Shown one piece after another: positions 40,187 to 49,642 of a stretch of DNA of 64,000 nt. A program made the translations under genes and the position numbers. This DNA comes from Burkholderiales bacterium (GTDB lineage Bacteria > Pseudomonadota > Gammaproteobacteria > Burkholderiales > SG8-41). Position 1 is the stretch's first letter. Each line of letters starts with the position of its first letter. The notes beneath the pieces were generated by a model. That model did not search any database and had not been told where the DNA came from. It saw nothing but the letters and a program-made list of their open reading frames with translations. The DNA lies in contig JAUXYA010000009.1 in NCBI GenBank assembly GCA_030684405.1, positions 1-64,000 of the forward strand, in the 5' to 3' direction.

Positions 40187-43100
40187 CTTCGCCTTTGGCC
40201 GGGGTGCCGTGGTGCGGCGTGTGTACTGCTTTCAGGCTTTGCTGGCGATGGTGTTCGACTTCAGCCTCTATTTCTGCGGTCGAACGTTTGTCGGAGAGCT
40301 TGCGGTCGACGATCAGCTTGTAGAACCACGGGATGAAGAAAATCGCGAGGAAGGTGGCCGCAAGCATGCCGCCCATTACTCCGGTTCCTGCGGAATGGCG
40401 TGCGCCGGCGCCGGCACCGGTCGAGATCGCCAGTGGCAGCACGCCGAGGATGAAAGCGAGCGAGGTCATCAGGATGGGGCGGAAACGCTGGCGTGCGGCC
40501 TCGATTGCCGCGGCAGCAGTGGTGTATCCCTCGTGTTTTTTCAGCACTGCGTATTCGACGATCAGGATCGCGTTCTTCGCGGCGAGGCCGAGCAGTGTCA
40601 CCAGGCCGATCTGGAAATAGACGTCGTTGGTGAACCCGCGCAGCCACACCGCGGCCAGCGCGCCGAAGGTGCCGAAGGGCAGGGCGAGCAGCACCGACAG
40701 CGGCAGCGACCACTTGTCGTACTGCGCGGCGAGGATCAGGAACACCATCAGCACGGCAAGTCCGAGCGCGATGCCGGCGGTTCCGCCCGAGCGTTTTTCC
40801 TGGAAGGAGGCGCCACTCCAGTCGTAGCTGAATTCCGGCGGCAGTGTCCTCGCGGCGATTTCTTCCATGCGCGCAATGGCCTGGCCCGAACTGTAGCCGG
40901 GAGCGGCTGAACCGAAGATTTTCACTGCCGGCAGGTTGTTGAAGCGGTCGAGCGTGTCCGGGCCCGAGGAGTATTCGATATTCGCGAGCGAGGACAATGG
41001 AACCATCACGCCGCGCTCGGAGCGCACGAAGACCGCACCGACATCGTCCGGGCGCTTGCGATAGCCGGGCTCGGCCGACATCAGCACCTGCCAGGTGCGG
41101 CCGTACTTGTTGAAGTCGTTGACGTAGTAGGTGCCCAGCGTCGCAGCGAGCGAGTTGTAGAGTTCGTCGATCGGAACGCCCAGTGTCTTTGCCTTTTCGC
41201 GGTCGGTCTGTAGGTAGAGCTGCGGCACGTTGGAGCGCCACAGCGTGTTGACCTGCACGAACATCGGGTCCTGCGCCACCGCGCCGAGGAACTGCTGCGT
41301 CACTTCGGCGAGCCGTTTTGGCCCACCCTCGCCGCGGTTCTGCAGGTAGAACTCAAAGCCACCAGCGCTGCCGAGGCCGAAAATAGGCGGCGGGTTGAAG
41401 CCGAGCACCAGCGCTTCCTTGATGTGCCCGGTTTTCATGAAGAACTCGCCGACCAGTTGTGGCGTGGTGACTTCGCGTTCATCCCAGTGCTTCTGGGTGA
41501 CGAAAATCGTTGCTGCATTGTTGCGGAAGCCGCCGCCGAGGAAATCGAAACCGGTAAAGGCGACAGCATGCTCGTTGGCTGGATTGGACTTGATGGCCGC
41601 GATCACTTCGCTGACGACCCTGTCGGTCCTCTCGAGGGTCGCGCCGTCGGGCAGCAGTACCGCGGCGATGTAATAGCCCTGATCCTCGTCCGGCACCAGG
41701 GAGCCCGGCGTGGCGCGCCACAGGCCGGCGGTGATCGCGACCATGCCGATGAACAGCAGCAGCGCGATGCCGCCGCGGCGCAGCATCCAGGTCACGCCAT
41801 CGACATAGCGGCCGGTCATGCGGCGGAACCAGCCGTTGAACCAGCGGAAGAAACGGCCGGGTTCGCGGTGCCCGCGTGAGAGCATGAAAGCGCATAGTGC
41901 CGGTGACAGCGTAAGTGCGACGACCGCCGAGAATAGGACAGCGATGGAGATGGTCACCGCGAATTGCCGGTAGAGTTCGCCAGTCAGTCCGCCAAGGAAG
42001 GCGATCGGGATGAACACCGCGCACATGGTCAGCGTCATCGCGATGATCGGGCCGGTGACTTCCTTCATGGCCTTGATCGCGGCTTCACGTGCGCCCAGCT
42101 TCTCCTCGCGCATGATGCGCTCGACGTTCTCCAGCACGACGATTGCATCGTCGACGACGATGCCGATCGCCAGTACCATACCGAACAGCGTCAGCGTGTT
42201 GATTGAATAGCCGAGCATCAGCAGGCCGGCGAAGGTGCCGATCAGCGACACCGGTACCGCAGCGAAGGGGATCAGTGTCGCGCGCCAGTTCTGCAGGAAC
42301 ACGAATACCACCAGGAATACCAGCAGCATCGCTTCGGCGAGCGTCTTCGCGACCTCGCGGATGGACACCGCGACAAAACGCGTGGTGTCGTAAACTGCGG
42401 CGTGCTCGAAACCCTGCGGGAAACGCTGCTTCAGCCGGTCCATTTCCGCGGTGACAAGATCAGCGGTGGCCAGTGCGTTGGCGCCCGGCTGCAGGAATAT
42501 GCCGACCAGCGTCGCCGACTTGCCGTTGACGCGGCCCATAAACTCGTAATCCTTGGAGGCGAGTTCGACACGGGCGACATCCCCCAGGCGCAGCAACGAA
42601 CCGTCGGGATTGGCGCGGACGACGATGTTCTCGAACTCTGCGGGTTCCGAAAGCCGGCCCTGGGTAGTGATGGTGTAGACCAGTTCCTGCGGTCCGGCAG
42701 TCGGCGACTGGCCGATCTTGCCGGCCGCAAACTGCGCGTTCTGTTCATTCAGCGCGCGCAGCAGGTCGCCGGGTGTGACTTTCAACTGTGCCATGCGGTC
42801 GGGACGGGTCCAAATGCGCATCGCGTAGTCCTTGGCACCGAAAATCTGCACATTGGTGGTGCCGGGAATGCGTTTCAGCGCGTCGAGCACGTTCAGCGTC
42901 ACGTAGTTCGAAATGAACAAGTCATCGTAACGGCCGTCGGGCGAGGTGAAGGCGATCACCTGGAGGAAGGAGGAGGAACCTTTTTCGACAGTGACGCCCT
43001 GACGCCGCACTTCCAGCGGCAGCCGCGGTTCGACCTGTTTGACGCGGTTGTTGACGTTGAGCGCCGCGGTGTCGATGTCGGCACCGATGTCGAAGGTGAC

Positions 43101-43376
43101 CTGGATCTCGACCACACCCTGCGCGGTGGAGGTCGAGCTCATGTAGAGCATTTTCTCGACACCGTTGATCTGGTTCTCCAGTAGTGCTGCGACGGTCTGC
43201 TCCAGCACCTGGGCCGAGGCGCCGGGATAAACCGCGCGCACGGTGACCACCGGCGGTGCTATTTCCGGGTACTGCGCGATCGGCAACGTACGCATCGAGG
43301 CGAGGCCGGCGATGACGATGAAGATCGACAGTACCGCGGCGAAGATCGGGCGGTCGATGAAAAAGCGTGAAATCAT
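40176..43376 (-). CDS. RND efflux pump of the AcrB/MexB type
   Basis: 1066 residues with twelve membrane helices and two periplasmic loops. The proton-relay aspartates are 409 and 410 in GIVVDDAIVVLENVERIM of helix 4, matching D407/D408 of E. coli AcrB within two residues. MISRFFIDRPIFAAVLSIFIVIAGL is the typical N terminus. It exports amphiphilic drugs or host compounds. It sits between the outer-membrane factor and the adaptor genes in one operon; the TetR gene at 44775 faces it. Confidence 0.95.
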   Translation of the reverse strand: MISRFFIDRPIFAAVLSIFIVIAGLASMRTLPIAQYPEIAPPVVTVRAVYPGASAQVLEQTVAALLENQINGVEKMLYMSSTSTAQGVVEIQVTFDIGADIDTAALNVNNRVKQVEPRLPLEVRRQGVTVEKGSSSFLQVIAFTSPDGRYDDLFISNYVTLNVLDALKRIPGTTNVQIFGAKDYAMRIWTRPDRMAQLKVTPGDLLRALNEQNAQFAAGKIGQSPTAGPQELVYTITTQGRLSEPAEFENIVVRANPDGSLLRLGDVARVELASKDYEFMGRVNGKSATLVGIFLQPGANALATADLVTAEMDRLKQRFPQGFEHAAVYDTTRFVAVSIREVAKTLAEAMLLVFLVVFVFLQNWRATLIPFAAVPVSLIGTFAGLLMLGYSINTLTLFGMVLAIGIVVDDAIVVLENVERIMREEKLGAREAAIKAMKEVTGPIIAMTLTMCAVFIPIAFLGGLTGELYRQFAVTISIAVLFSAVVALTLSPALCAFMLSRGHREPGRFFRWFNGWFRRMTGRYVDGVTWMLRRGGIALLLFIGMVAITAGLWRATPGSLVPDEDQGYYIAAVLLPDGATLERTDRVVSEVIAAIKSNPANEHAVAFTGFDFLGGGFRNNAATIFVTQKHWDEREVTTPQLVGEFFMKTGHIKEALVLGFNPPPIFGLGSAGGFEFYLQNRGEGGPKRLAEVTQQFLGAVAQDPMFVQVNTLWRSNVPQLYLQTDREKAKTLGVPIDELYNSLAATLGTYYVNDFNKYGRTWQVLMSAEPGYRKRPDDVGAVFVRSERGVMVPLSSLANIEYSSGPDTLDRFNNLPAVKIFGSAAPGYSSGQAIARMEEIAARTLPPEFSYDWSGASFQEKRSGGTAGIALGLAVLMVFLILAAQYDKWSLPLSVLLALPFGTFGALAAVWLRGFTNDVYFQIGLVTLLGLAAKNAILIVEYAVLKKHEGYTTAAAAIEAARQRFRPILMTSLAFILGVLPLAISTGAGAGARHSAGTGVMGGMLAATFLAIFFIPWFYKLIVDRKLSDKRSTAEIEAEVEHHRQQSLKAVHTPHHGTPAKGEDNA

Positions 43377-43406
43377 GGTTCAGTCCGTTTCTTCAGTCGA
43401 CGCGGC

Positions 43407-44633
43407 TCAGGACTGCTTCTTCGGTGCGTCCGCCGGTTTTTCCGCGGCCGGTTTGGCTTCGGGCTTGACGGGTGGCTGGGGAGCGTCCTTCAGCGTTGCT
43501 GAATCGGCGATGCTCACTGGGGTGCCGGGCGCGAAGATCTTCGCCATGCCGTCGATGATCACGCGCTCGCCGGCCTTAAGGCCGGAATTGATGATCCAGC
43601 CGACGTCCGTCCAGGCGCCGACTTCGACCGGGCGCGGCTCGGCCTTTGATTCCGCGTTGGCGATATAGACGAACTTGCCGGTCGGTCCCTCAAGCACTGC
43701 GCGCTGCGGCACGACGATGACATTGGGCCGCACAGCGCCGGAGAGGGTGATGCGCACGAATTCGCCGGCACGCAGCAGGTTGCCCGGATTGGGAAACTCG
43801 GCACGGGTTTCGGTGGTGCCGGTCTGGGTGCTGACGCGGGAATCGACAAAATTGACCACGCCGGGTCGCGAATATTCGCTGCCGTCGGAGAGTGTGACCG
43901 TCGCTTTCAACTTGCCGTCGCCCGGCAGCTTGATGCGGCCGGCCTCGGCGTCTCGCCGCAGTGCCAGCGTGTCGCGGTCGGAAACGCCGAAGATCACGTA
44001 CATCGGGTCGGTCTGGGTCACGGTGGTCAGCAGCACGCCAGAACCCGAAACGAGTGATCCTTCAGATACTGCGGCGCGGCCGGTGATACCGGCGATCGGA
44101 GAATCGACACGTGTCCAGTCGAGGTTCAGCTGCGCTTCGTTGAATCTGGCGCGCACGCTGGCGACCTGGGCTGCGGCAATACGCTCGGCTGATGTGGCAT
44201 CGTCGAATTCCTTCTGACTGACCGCCTTCGATTCGTATACCGGTTTCAGCCGTGCCAGGTCGCGCTGTGCCTGCTGCAACTGGGCCTCCGCGACGCCGAG
44301 GTCCGCCTTGGCGCGTGCCAGTGCCAACTGGAAGGGTGCGGGATCTATGGTGAAAAGCGACTCGCCTTGCTTGACACTGCTGCCTTCGCGGAAATTGCGC
44401 TTGAGCAGAATGCCGCTGACCCGGGCGCGGATTTCGGTTTCGCGGTAACCCGCAGTCTGGGCGGTATATTCAAGCTTCACCGGCAGATCCTGCGTCTCGG
44501 TGATCATCACGCTGACAGGAGGCGGCGGAAATCCGCCGGGCGGCGGGCCTCCGGCGGGGCCACAGGCGGCGAGCAGCAGAGAGGCTGCGGTCGCGGCGAC
44601 GAGGGGGCGGAGGCGGGGCATCGATGCGTTCAT
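43407..44633 (-). CDS. AcrA/MexA-type RND periplasmic adaptor lipoprotein
   Basis: 408 residues. The lipoprotein signal has lipobox LAAC (Cys24), followed by a proline-rich linker, the lipoyl half-motif GYRETEIRARVSGILLKRNFREGSSVKQGESLFTID, a coiled-coil hairpin (about 100-165), and the second lipoyl half DSPIAGITGRAAVSEGSLV. The C terminus is rich in Lys, Pro and Ala. It is the first gene of the operon reading to the pump and the channel. The operator for the TetR regulator lies about 60 bases upstream of its ATG at 44633. Confidence 0.95.
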   Translation of the reverse strand: MNASMPRLRPLVAATAASLLLAACGPAGGPPPGGFPPPPVSVMITETQDLPVKLEYTAQTAGYRETEIRARVSGILLKRNFREGSSVKQGESLFTIDPAPFQLALARAKADLGVAEAQLQQAQRDLARLKPVYESKAVSQKEFDDATSAERIAAAQVASVRARFNEAQLNLDWTRVDSPIAGITGRAAVSEGSLVSGSGVLLTTVTQTDPMYVIFGVSDRDTLALRRDAEAGRIKLPGDGKLKATVTLSDGSEYSRPGVVNFVDSRVSTQTGTTETRAEFPNPGNLLRAGEFVRITLSGAVRPNVIVVPQRAVLEGPTGKFVYIANAESKAEPRPVEVGAWTDVGWIINSGLKAGERVIIDGMAKIFAPGTPVSIADSATLKDAPQPPVKPEAKPAAEKPADAPKKQS

Positions 44634-44695
44634 TTTTTTGGGTCCCTGAAGGCTGCGGGCCGGATATGCCGGCAGCATCTCTGACAGCGCGACAG

Positions 44696-44723
44696 TTTAC
44701 ATACAAGCATGAATGTATGTAAA
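44696..44723. promoter_or_regulatory. AcrR-like operator
   Basis: TTTACATACA (44696-44705) and TGTATGTAAA (44714-44723) are perfectly complementary ten-base arms around AGCATGAA. The central 24 bases (44698-44721) are nearly the same as the E. coli acrAB operator bound by AcrR (differences only in the middle). It lies between the TetR-like and adaptor genes. Confidence 0.85.
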
Positions 44724-44774
44724 GTAGCGTTTCATGACAAAGGCCGCCAACGGCCGCGCAGCAACCGGAGGAAC

Positions 44775-45482
44775 ATGGCCAGACGCACCAAGGACGAGGC
44801 AGTCGAGACCCGCAACCAGATTCTTGATGCGGCTGAGAAGGTATTCAGCGCCCGCGGCGTGTCGCGCACCTCCCTGGCGGATATCGCCGAAGCGGCCTCG
44901 GTGACGCGCGGCGCCATTTACTGGCATTTCAAGGACAAGGCCGATCTGTTCTGCGAAATGGTGGCGCGGGTCACGATGCCAATGGAGGATGCCCCCTGCC
45001 AGATTGACCCCGGCCGGGACGCGGATCCACTGGGCAGCATCCGCACCATGCTCACCGGCATCCTGCAGCGGACCTCCGGCGATGCCCAGGCACGTCGTGT
45101 GTTTCACATCGTGTTCAACAAATGCGAGTACGTCGACGAGATGGAGCAGGTCTGGCAGCGTTTCCGCGAGATGCAGGCGGGCTGCCTGCGCCGGTTGGAA
45201 CAGGGGCTGGCGGCAGCGATCGCCCGCGGACAGTTGCCGGCGAAGCTGGATGCGCATCAGACGGCGGTCGGCCTGCATGCAATGCTCAACGGCCTGATCA
45301 GCAAATGGGTGATGGACCCTGATCATGCTCCATCGAGAATCGACGCCGACGCCATCATCGATGTGTTTCTGGAAGGACTGCGCGCTACTCCGGGGCTTCC
45401 CGCCCGCAAAGCGAAACGCGCCCCAGTCCGGCGTCCCGGAGTCCGGGTGGCGGCGATAGTGCCGCGGCGCCGCCGCGCCTGA
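44775..45482 (+). CDS. TetR-family repressor of the RND operon (AcrR-like)
   Basis: 235 residues. The N-terminal helix-turn-helix, about residues 12-58 (NQILDAAEKVFSARGVSRTSLADIAEAASVTRGAIYWHFKDKADLF), is classic AcrR/TtgR type; the C-terminal drug-binding domain follows, with a basic tail (RRPGVRVAAIVPRRRRA). GGAGG is five bases before the ATG at 44775. It faces the adaptor gene, and the palindrome at 44696-44723 sits between. It should repress the pump until a drug binds it. Confidence 0.93.
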   Translation: MARRTKDEAVETRNQILDAAEKVFSARGVSRTSLADIAEAASVTRGAIYWHFKDKADLFCEMVARVTMPMEDAPCQIDPGRDADPLGSIRTMLTGILQRTSGDAQARRVFHIVFNKCEYVDEMEQVWQRFREMQAGCLRRLEQGLAAAIARGQLPAKLDAHQTAVGLHAMLNGLISKWVMDPDHAPSRIDADAIIDVFLEGLRATPGLPARKAKRAPVRRPGVRVAAIVPRRRRA

Positions 45483-45492
45483 GCCGGTCCGT

Positions 45493-48174
45493 TCAGATCT
45501 CCCAGGGTGCAGCGGTAGTCGCGGCGATCGCGTAGCGCTGCAGGGCCTCAGCCACGACCTCGCGATGGATGGCGCCGTCGTCGGCCAGTGCCGACAGCGC
45601 CGCGATCACGATGTGCTGGCGATCCATCTCGAAGAATCGGCGCAGGTTTTCACGAGTGTCACTGCGCCCGTAACCGTCGGTGCCGAGCGCGACGTAGCGC
45701 CGCGATACCCAGGGGCGGATCAGGTCGGGAACTGCGCTGACATGGTCGGAGGCGGCGATGACCGGACCCGCGTGCGCCGCCAGCGATGTTTCGACATGCG
45801 AGGTTCGTGGCGTCGCCTGTGGATTGAGCCGGTTGTGGCGGGCGCAGGCCATGCCGTCGCGGCGCAATTCGCTCCAGCTGGTGACGCTCCACACGTTGGC
45901 GACGATGCCGAAATCCTGCTGCAGCAGGTCTGCGGCGGCAAGCGATTCGCGCAGGATAGTACCGCTGCCGAGCAGTTGCACTGCGGCGTCGGGCTTCCAC
46001 TGCAACAGGTACAGGCCCCTGAGGATGCCCTCACGCGCGCCTTCCGGCATCGCCGGCTGCACGTAGTTCTCGTTCATCACGGTGATGTAATAGAACACGT
46101 CCTCCTGCGCCTCGAGCATGCGCCGCGTGCCATCCTCGATGATCGTCGCCAGCTCGTAGCCATAGGCGGGATCCCAGGCGCGGCAGTTCGGCACCGTGGA
46201 GGCGATCAACTGCGAGGACCCATCCTGGTGCTGCAGTCCTTCGCCGGAGAGCGTGGTGCGGCCGGCAGTGGCGCCGATCAGGAAACCGCGTGAGCGGCAG
46301 TCGCCGGCCTGCCAGATCAGGTCGCCGACACGCTGGAAGCCGAACATCGAATAGAAAATGTAAAAGGGCAGCATCGGCATGCCATGCACGCTGTAGCTGG
46401 TGGCGGCGGCGATCCACGACGATATGGCACCGGCCTCGTTGATGCCTTCCTCGAGGATCTGCCCGTCCTGCGCCTCCTTGTAATAGAGCAGTTCGTCGCG
46501 GTCCTCGGGCTCGTAGAGCTGGCCGAAGGGCGAGTAGATCGCCACCTGGCGGAACAGCGACTGCATGCCGAAGGTACGCGCCTCGTCGGCGACGATGGGC
46601 ACGATCTGCTTGCCGATCACCGGGTCCTTCAGCATCTGCGCCAGCATCTTGACGAAGCTCATGGTGGTCGATTCCTCGCGCCCGTTCGAGCCCTCGGTGA
46701 TGCGGGACCAGGCTTCGGCTTTCGGCGTCGCCAGTTTCGGCGCCGTGGTGACGCGTGCCGGCAGGTAGCCGCCCAGCACATTGCGTCGCGCGTGCAGGTA
46801 ACGCATCTCCGGACTGTCGTCCCCGGGTTTCCAGAATTTAAGCGCCCTGACATCGGCATCGGGTATCGGCAGTGCGAAGCGGTCGCGGAAGGCGAGCAGG
46901 GCGTCGTCCTCCATTTTTTTCTGCTGGTGCGCCCCCATCTTGCCCTGGCCCCAGTGGCCCATGCCGTAACCCTTCTTGGTCTGTGCGAGGATCACCGTCG
47001 GCCGGCCGCGATGGTTCATGGCGGCGTGGTAGGCGGCGTATATTTTCACCGGGTCGTGGCCGCCGCGGCGCAGGCGGTCGATGTCTTCGTCCGACAGGTG
47101 CGACACCAGTGCCTGCAGTTCCGGGTCCTTGTTGAAGAAGTGTTCACGGTTGAAGCGGCCGTCAGTGGCGGCGTACTTCTGGAATTCGCCGTCGACCGTT
47201 TCGTGCAGGCGCCTGAGGATCACGTGGTCGACGTCGCGCGCGAACAGCGGATCCCATTCCGAGCCCCACAGCAGCTTGGTGACATGCCAGCCGGCGCCGG
47301 AGAACAGCCCCTCGAGTTCCTGGATCAGCGAACCGTTGCCACGCACCGGACCGTCGAGACGCTGCAGATTGCAGTTGACGACGAAGATCAGGTTGTCGAG
47401 GCCTTCGCGTGAAGCCAGCGACAGTCCGGCGAGGGACTCCGGTTCGTCCATTTCCCCGTCGCCGACAAAGGCCCAGACCTTGCGTCCGGCGGTCTTCTGG
47501 ATGCCACGATGCTCGAGGTAACGCATGAAGCGCGCTTGATAGATGGCGTTGACCGGGCCGAGGCCCATCGAGGCATTGGGGAACTGCCAGAAATCCGGCA
47601 TCAGCCAGGGATGGCAGTAGGAGGACAGACCGCTACCCGGCCCACCGGTCTCGCGGCGGTAGTTGTCGAGCTGCGCCTCGCTCAGACGGCCTTCCAGCCA
47701 GGCACGGGCATAGATGCCGGGTGCGGCATGAGGTTGGAAAAATACCGCATCGCCGTTCTGGCCGGCGCGGAAGAAATGATTGAAGCCAACCTCGAACAGG
47801 TCGGCAATCGAGGCATAGGTCGCGATGTGGCCGCCGAGTTCGGCAGCGCCGCGGTTGGCGCGCACCACCATCGCCAACGCGTTCCAGCGCACCAGCGCGG
47901 AGACACGCGCCTCAATGTCGAGGTTGCCGGGAAACTGCGGCTGTTCTGCAAGTGCGATCGAATTGCAGTACGGCGTATTGAGCACAGGCGGCATCGGCAC
48001 CCGTTTGGCGCGCGCTTCGTCGAGCAGCTTGCGCAGGAGGTAGGTCGCGCGTTCGCGGCCGCCGGCGTCGATCAGCGAGTTGAAAGCTTCCAGCCACTCG
48101 CGGGTTTCGACGGGATCGGGGTCGGCGGGCATCACCCGCCAGAAGGCGGCAGAAAGTTCGGACAGGTCGGTCAC
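45493..48174 (-). CDS. AceE-family E1 2-oxoacid dehydrogenase (MdeB-like)
   Basis: 893 residues of the homodimeric pyruvate dehydrogenase E1 type. The thiamine diphosphate motif GDGEMDEPESLAGLSLASREGLDNLIFVVNCN is complete, and the transketolase-like central and C-terminal domains follow. No E2 or E3 gene is adjacent, and an Lrp regulator is divergent, as in the mdeR/mdeB arrangement of Pseudomonas putida, where MdeB uses 2-oxobutyrate. Pyruvate, 2-oxobutyrate or 2-oxoglutarate are possible. The GTG at 48174 has GGAGGA eight bases upstream, favouring it over earlier codons. Confidence 0.9.
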   Translation of the reverse strand: MTDLSELSAAFWRVMPADPDPVETREWLEAFNSLIDAGGRERATYLLRKLLDEARAKRVPMPPVLNTPYCNSIALAEQPQFPGNLDIEARVSALVRWNALAMVVRANRGAAELGGHIATYASIADLFEVGFNHFFRAGQNGDAVFFQPHAAPGIYARAWLEGRLSEAQLDNYRRETGGPGSGLSSYCHPWLMPDFWQFPNASMGLGPVNAIYQARFMRYLEHRGIQKTAGRKVWAFVGDGEMDEPESLAGLSLASREGLDNLIFVVNCNLQRLDGPVRGNGSLIQELEGLFSGAGWHVTKLLWGSEWDPLFARDVDHVILRRLHETVDGEFQKYAATDGRFNREHFFNKDPELQALVSHLSDEDIDRLRRGGHDPVKIYAAYHAAMNHRGRPTVILAQTKKGYGMGHWGQGKMGAHQQKKMEDDALLAFRDRFALPIPDADVRALKFWKPGDDSPEMRYLHARRNVLGGYLPARVTTAPKLATPKAEAWSRITEGSNGREESTTMSFVKMLAQMLKDPVIGKQIVPIVADEARTFGMQSLFRQVAIYSPFGQLYEPEDRDELLYYKEAQDGQILEEGINEAGAISSWIAAATSYSVHGMPMLPFYIFYSMFGFQRVGDLIWQAGDCRSRGFLIGATAGRTTLSGEGLQHQDGSSQLIASTVPNCRAWDPAYGYELATIIEDGTRRMLEAQEDVFYYITVMNENYVQPAMPEGAREGILRGLYLLQWKPDAAVQLLGSGTILRESLAAADLLQQDFGIVANVWSVTSWSELRRDGMACARHNRLNPQATPRTSHVETSLAAHAGPVIAASDHVSAVPDLIRPWVSRRYVALGTDGYGRSDTRENLRRFFEMDRQHIVIAALSALADDGAIHREVVAEALQRYAIAATTAAPWEI

Positions 48175-48269
48175 GGCAGGTTCCTCCGCGCGCAGGCGCG
48201 CGCAACTTCTGGATGCTACGCGCAAGCGTGCGGCATGGGGTTTTGTATTTGCTTGTTTTTAAACATTAA

Positions 48270-48315
48270 TTCAGCATATAATGCTGAAAAATATAATTTT
48301 AAAAGCATGATATGC
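48270..48315. promoter_or_regulatory. Palindromic Lrp-type operators
   Basis: TTCAGCAT-ATA-ATGCTGAA (48270-48288) is a perfect inverted repeat. A second, GCAT-GAT-ATGC (48305-48315), overlaps the ATG of the regulator. The pair suggests that the divergent Lrp protein controls both itself and the AceE-like gene. Confidence 0.7.
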
Positions 48316-48827
48316 CGAATATAAAACTCGATGCGACAGACTGGAAAATCCTCGCCCGGCTCCAGGGCAACGCGCGCCTGTCCAATGTCGAGCTCGCGCG
48401 TGCGGTGAATCTGTCGCCCTCGCCCTGTCTGGCGCGGGTGCGGCAGTTGGAGGAGGGTGGGCTGATTGGCAGCTATGTGACACTGCTCGATCCGCTCAAA
48501 CTGGGGCTGACAGTGTCGGTGTTCATCCAGGTGCGGCTGGAGCGCCAGGTGGAGAAGGCGCTGGAGACCTTCGAAGCGGCGATTGCGGAGCGGCCGGAGG
48601 TCATGGAGTGTTACCTGATGACCGGCGATTCGGACTACATGTTGCGGGTGATGGTGGCCGATGTGCAGGCGCTGGAGCGCTTCATCGTCGATTTCCTGGC
48701 CAAGATACCCGGGGTGGGCAACCTGAAATCGAGCTTCGCGCTGAAACAGGTGAAATACAAGACGGCCTTGCCGTTGCCCGGTCTGGGGCCGGCGCAGAAA
48801 AGTCCCCGTCGCCGGACCGCGCGCTGA
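48312..48827 (+). CDS. Lrp/AsnC-family transcriptional regulator
   Basis: 171 residues. The N-terminal helix-turn-helix ([47 protein letters not shown]) is followed by the RAM ligand-binding domain ([36 protein letters not shown]). It is divergent from the AceE-like dehydrogenase and two palindromes lie in the gap, so it probably regulates that gene in response to an amino acid such as methionine or leucine, by analogy with MdeR. The tail is basic ([12 protein letters not shown]). Confidence 0.93.
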   Translation: MPNIKLDATDWKILARLQGNARLSNVELARAVNLSPSPCLARVRQLEEGGLIGSYVTLLDPLKLGLTVSVFIQVRLERQVEKALETFEAAIAERPEVMECYLMTGDSDYMLRVMVADVQALERFIVDFLAKIPGVGNLKSSFALKQVKYKTALPLPGLGPAQKSPRRRTAR

Positions 48828-48840
48828 CGCGCGCGGCGCT

Positions 48841-49113
48841 TCAGCGCTTGCGGTAGAAGTTGCCGGGACGCGCTGCCGGAGGACCGGCGCGTTCATCCTT
48901 GTGGCGGAAGCTGATGCGGCCCTTGTTCAGGTCGTAGGGCGAAATTTCGATGGTCACCTTGTCGCCGGCGAGAATGCGGATGCGGTGTTTGCGCATCTTT
49001 CCCGAGGCGTAAGCCGTCAGCGTGTGGCCGTTGACGAGTGTCACGCGAAACATCGTGTTGGGCAGCACCTCTTCGATGACACCCTCGTATTCGACCATTT
49101 CTTCCTTGGACAT
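48841..49113 (-). CDS. infA: Translation initiation factor IF-1
   Basis: 90 residues with the S1/OB fold: [71 protein letters not shown]-1 blocks the ribosomal A site during initiation. The sequence is longer than E. coli IF-1 (72), with a basic tail after RHK. Betaproteobacteria often keep a second infA, and the position here, away from ribosomal proteins and next to csp, suggests this is that paralogue. Confidence 0.93.
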   Translation of the reverse strand: MSKEEMVEYEGVIEEVLPNTMFRVTLVNGHTLTAYASGKMRKHRIRILAGDKVTIEISPYDLNKGRISFRHKDERAGPPAARPGNFYRKR

Positions 49114-49137
49114 TCTGGTTCTCCCTGTCGTGTGCTC

Positions 49138-49173
49138 CAAAAGGAAAAGCCGCGTGCAATTGCGCACGCGGCT
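49138..49173 (-). terminator. Terminator of the csp gene
   Basis: AGCCGCGTGC (49148-49157), AATT and GCGCACGCGGCT (to 49173) form a hairpin, with a U-rich tract on the minus strand after it (TTTCCTTTTGG). A second hairpin, GCGGGCGGAA-TTCCGCCCGC, is next to it at about 49180-49200. Confidence 0.65.
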
Positions 49174-49207
49174 CGCGCTGCGGGCGGAAATTCCGCCCGC
49201 GCCGTGA

Positions 49208-49420
49208 TCAGGCGGCTTGCAGATTCACGGCGGAAGAGCGGCCGTCCGAACCGCGTTCGAGATCGAACGACACCTGCTGGTTTTCGGTCAGCGTGCTCAT
49301 GCCGGCGCGCTCAACGGCCGAAATGTGTACGAACACGTCTTTCGACTGGTCTTGCGGCTGGATGAAACCGAAACCCTTGGTGGCGTTGAAAAATTTGACT
49401 GTGCCGGTGATATTGGCCAT
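49208..49420 (-). CDS. Cold-shock protein, CspA family
   Basis: 70 residues: [23 protein letters not shown] contains RNP1 (KGFGFI) and [10 protein letters not shown] contains RNP2. It is a single-stranded RNA/DNA-binding OB-fold chaperone. GGAGATC precedes the ATG at 49420. An untranslated leader with a hairpin lies upstream (49440-49471), as is common in csp genes. infA follows in the same direction after a terminator. Confidence 0.94.
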   Translation of the reverse strand: MANITGTVKFFNATKGFGFIQPQDQSKDVFVHISAVERAGMSTLTENQQVSFDLERGSDGRSSAVNLQAA

Positions 49421-49439
49421 GGTGATCTCCTGGTAGTGG

Positions 49440-49471
49440 CTGATCCGCACCCCGAGTGGGTGGGGCATCAG
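49440..49471 (-). promoter_or_regulatory. Hairpin in the csp leader
   Basis: On the minus strand, CTGATGCCCCACCC pairs with GGGGTGCGGATCAG around ACTC with small internal mismatches. It is 20-51 bases upstream of the csp start codon. A temperature-dependent role is possible, but nothing shows it directly. Confidence 0.4.
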
Positions 49472-49642
49472 AGAAACAACGGATGGAGAAGGCCGAACAG
49501 AAGTACCGACAACGGAAACAGGCACGAAGGGCAGACAAAATCCAAACGCCGGCGCGAAGTATGGGCGCATGTCCCCGCATTTGCAAGGTTTATCGCCTTG
49601 CGGCAGGATTCAAACACTGTTTCCCTTCTCAGGAGAAATGCC

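Noticed and set aside
45493-48174. Part of a canonical aceE-aceF-lpd operon
   Set aside because: No E2 or E3 gene is adjacent; an adaptor/pump regulator and an Lrp gene flank it.
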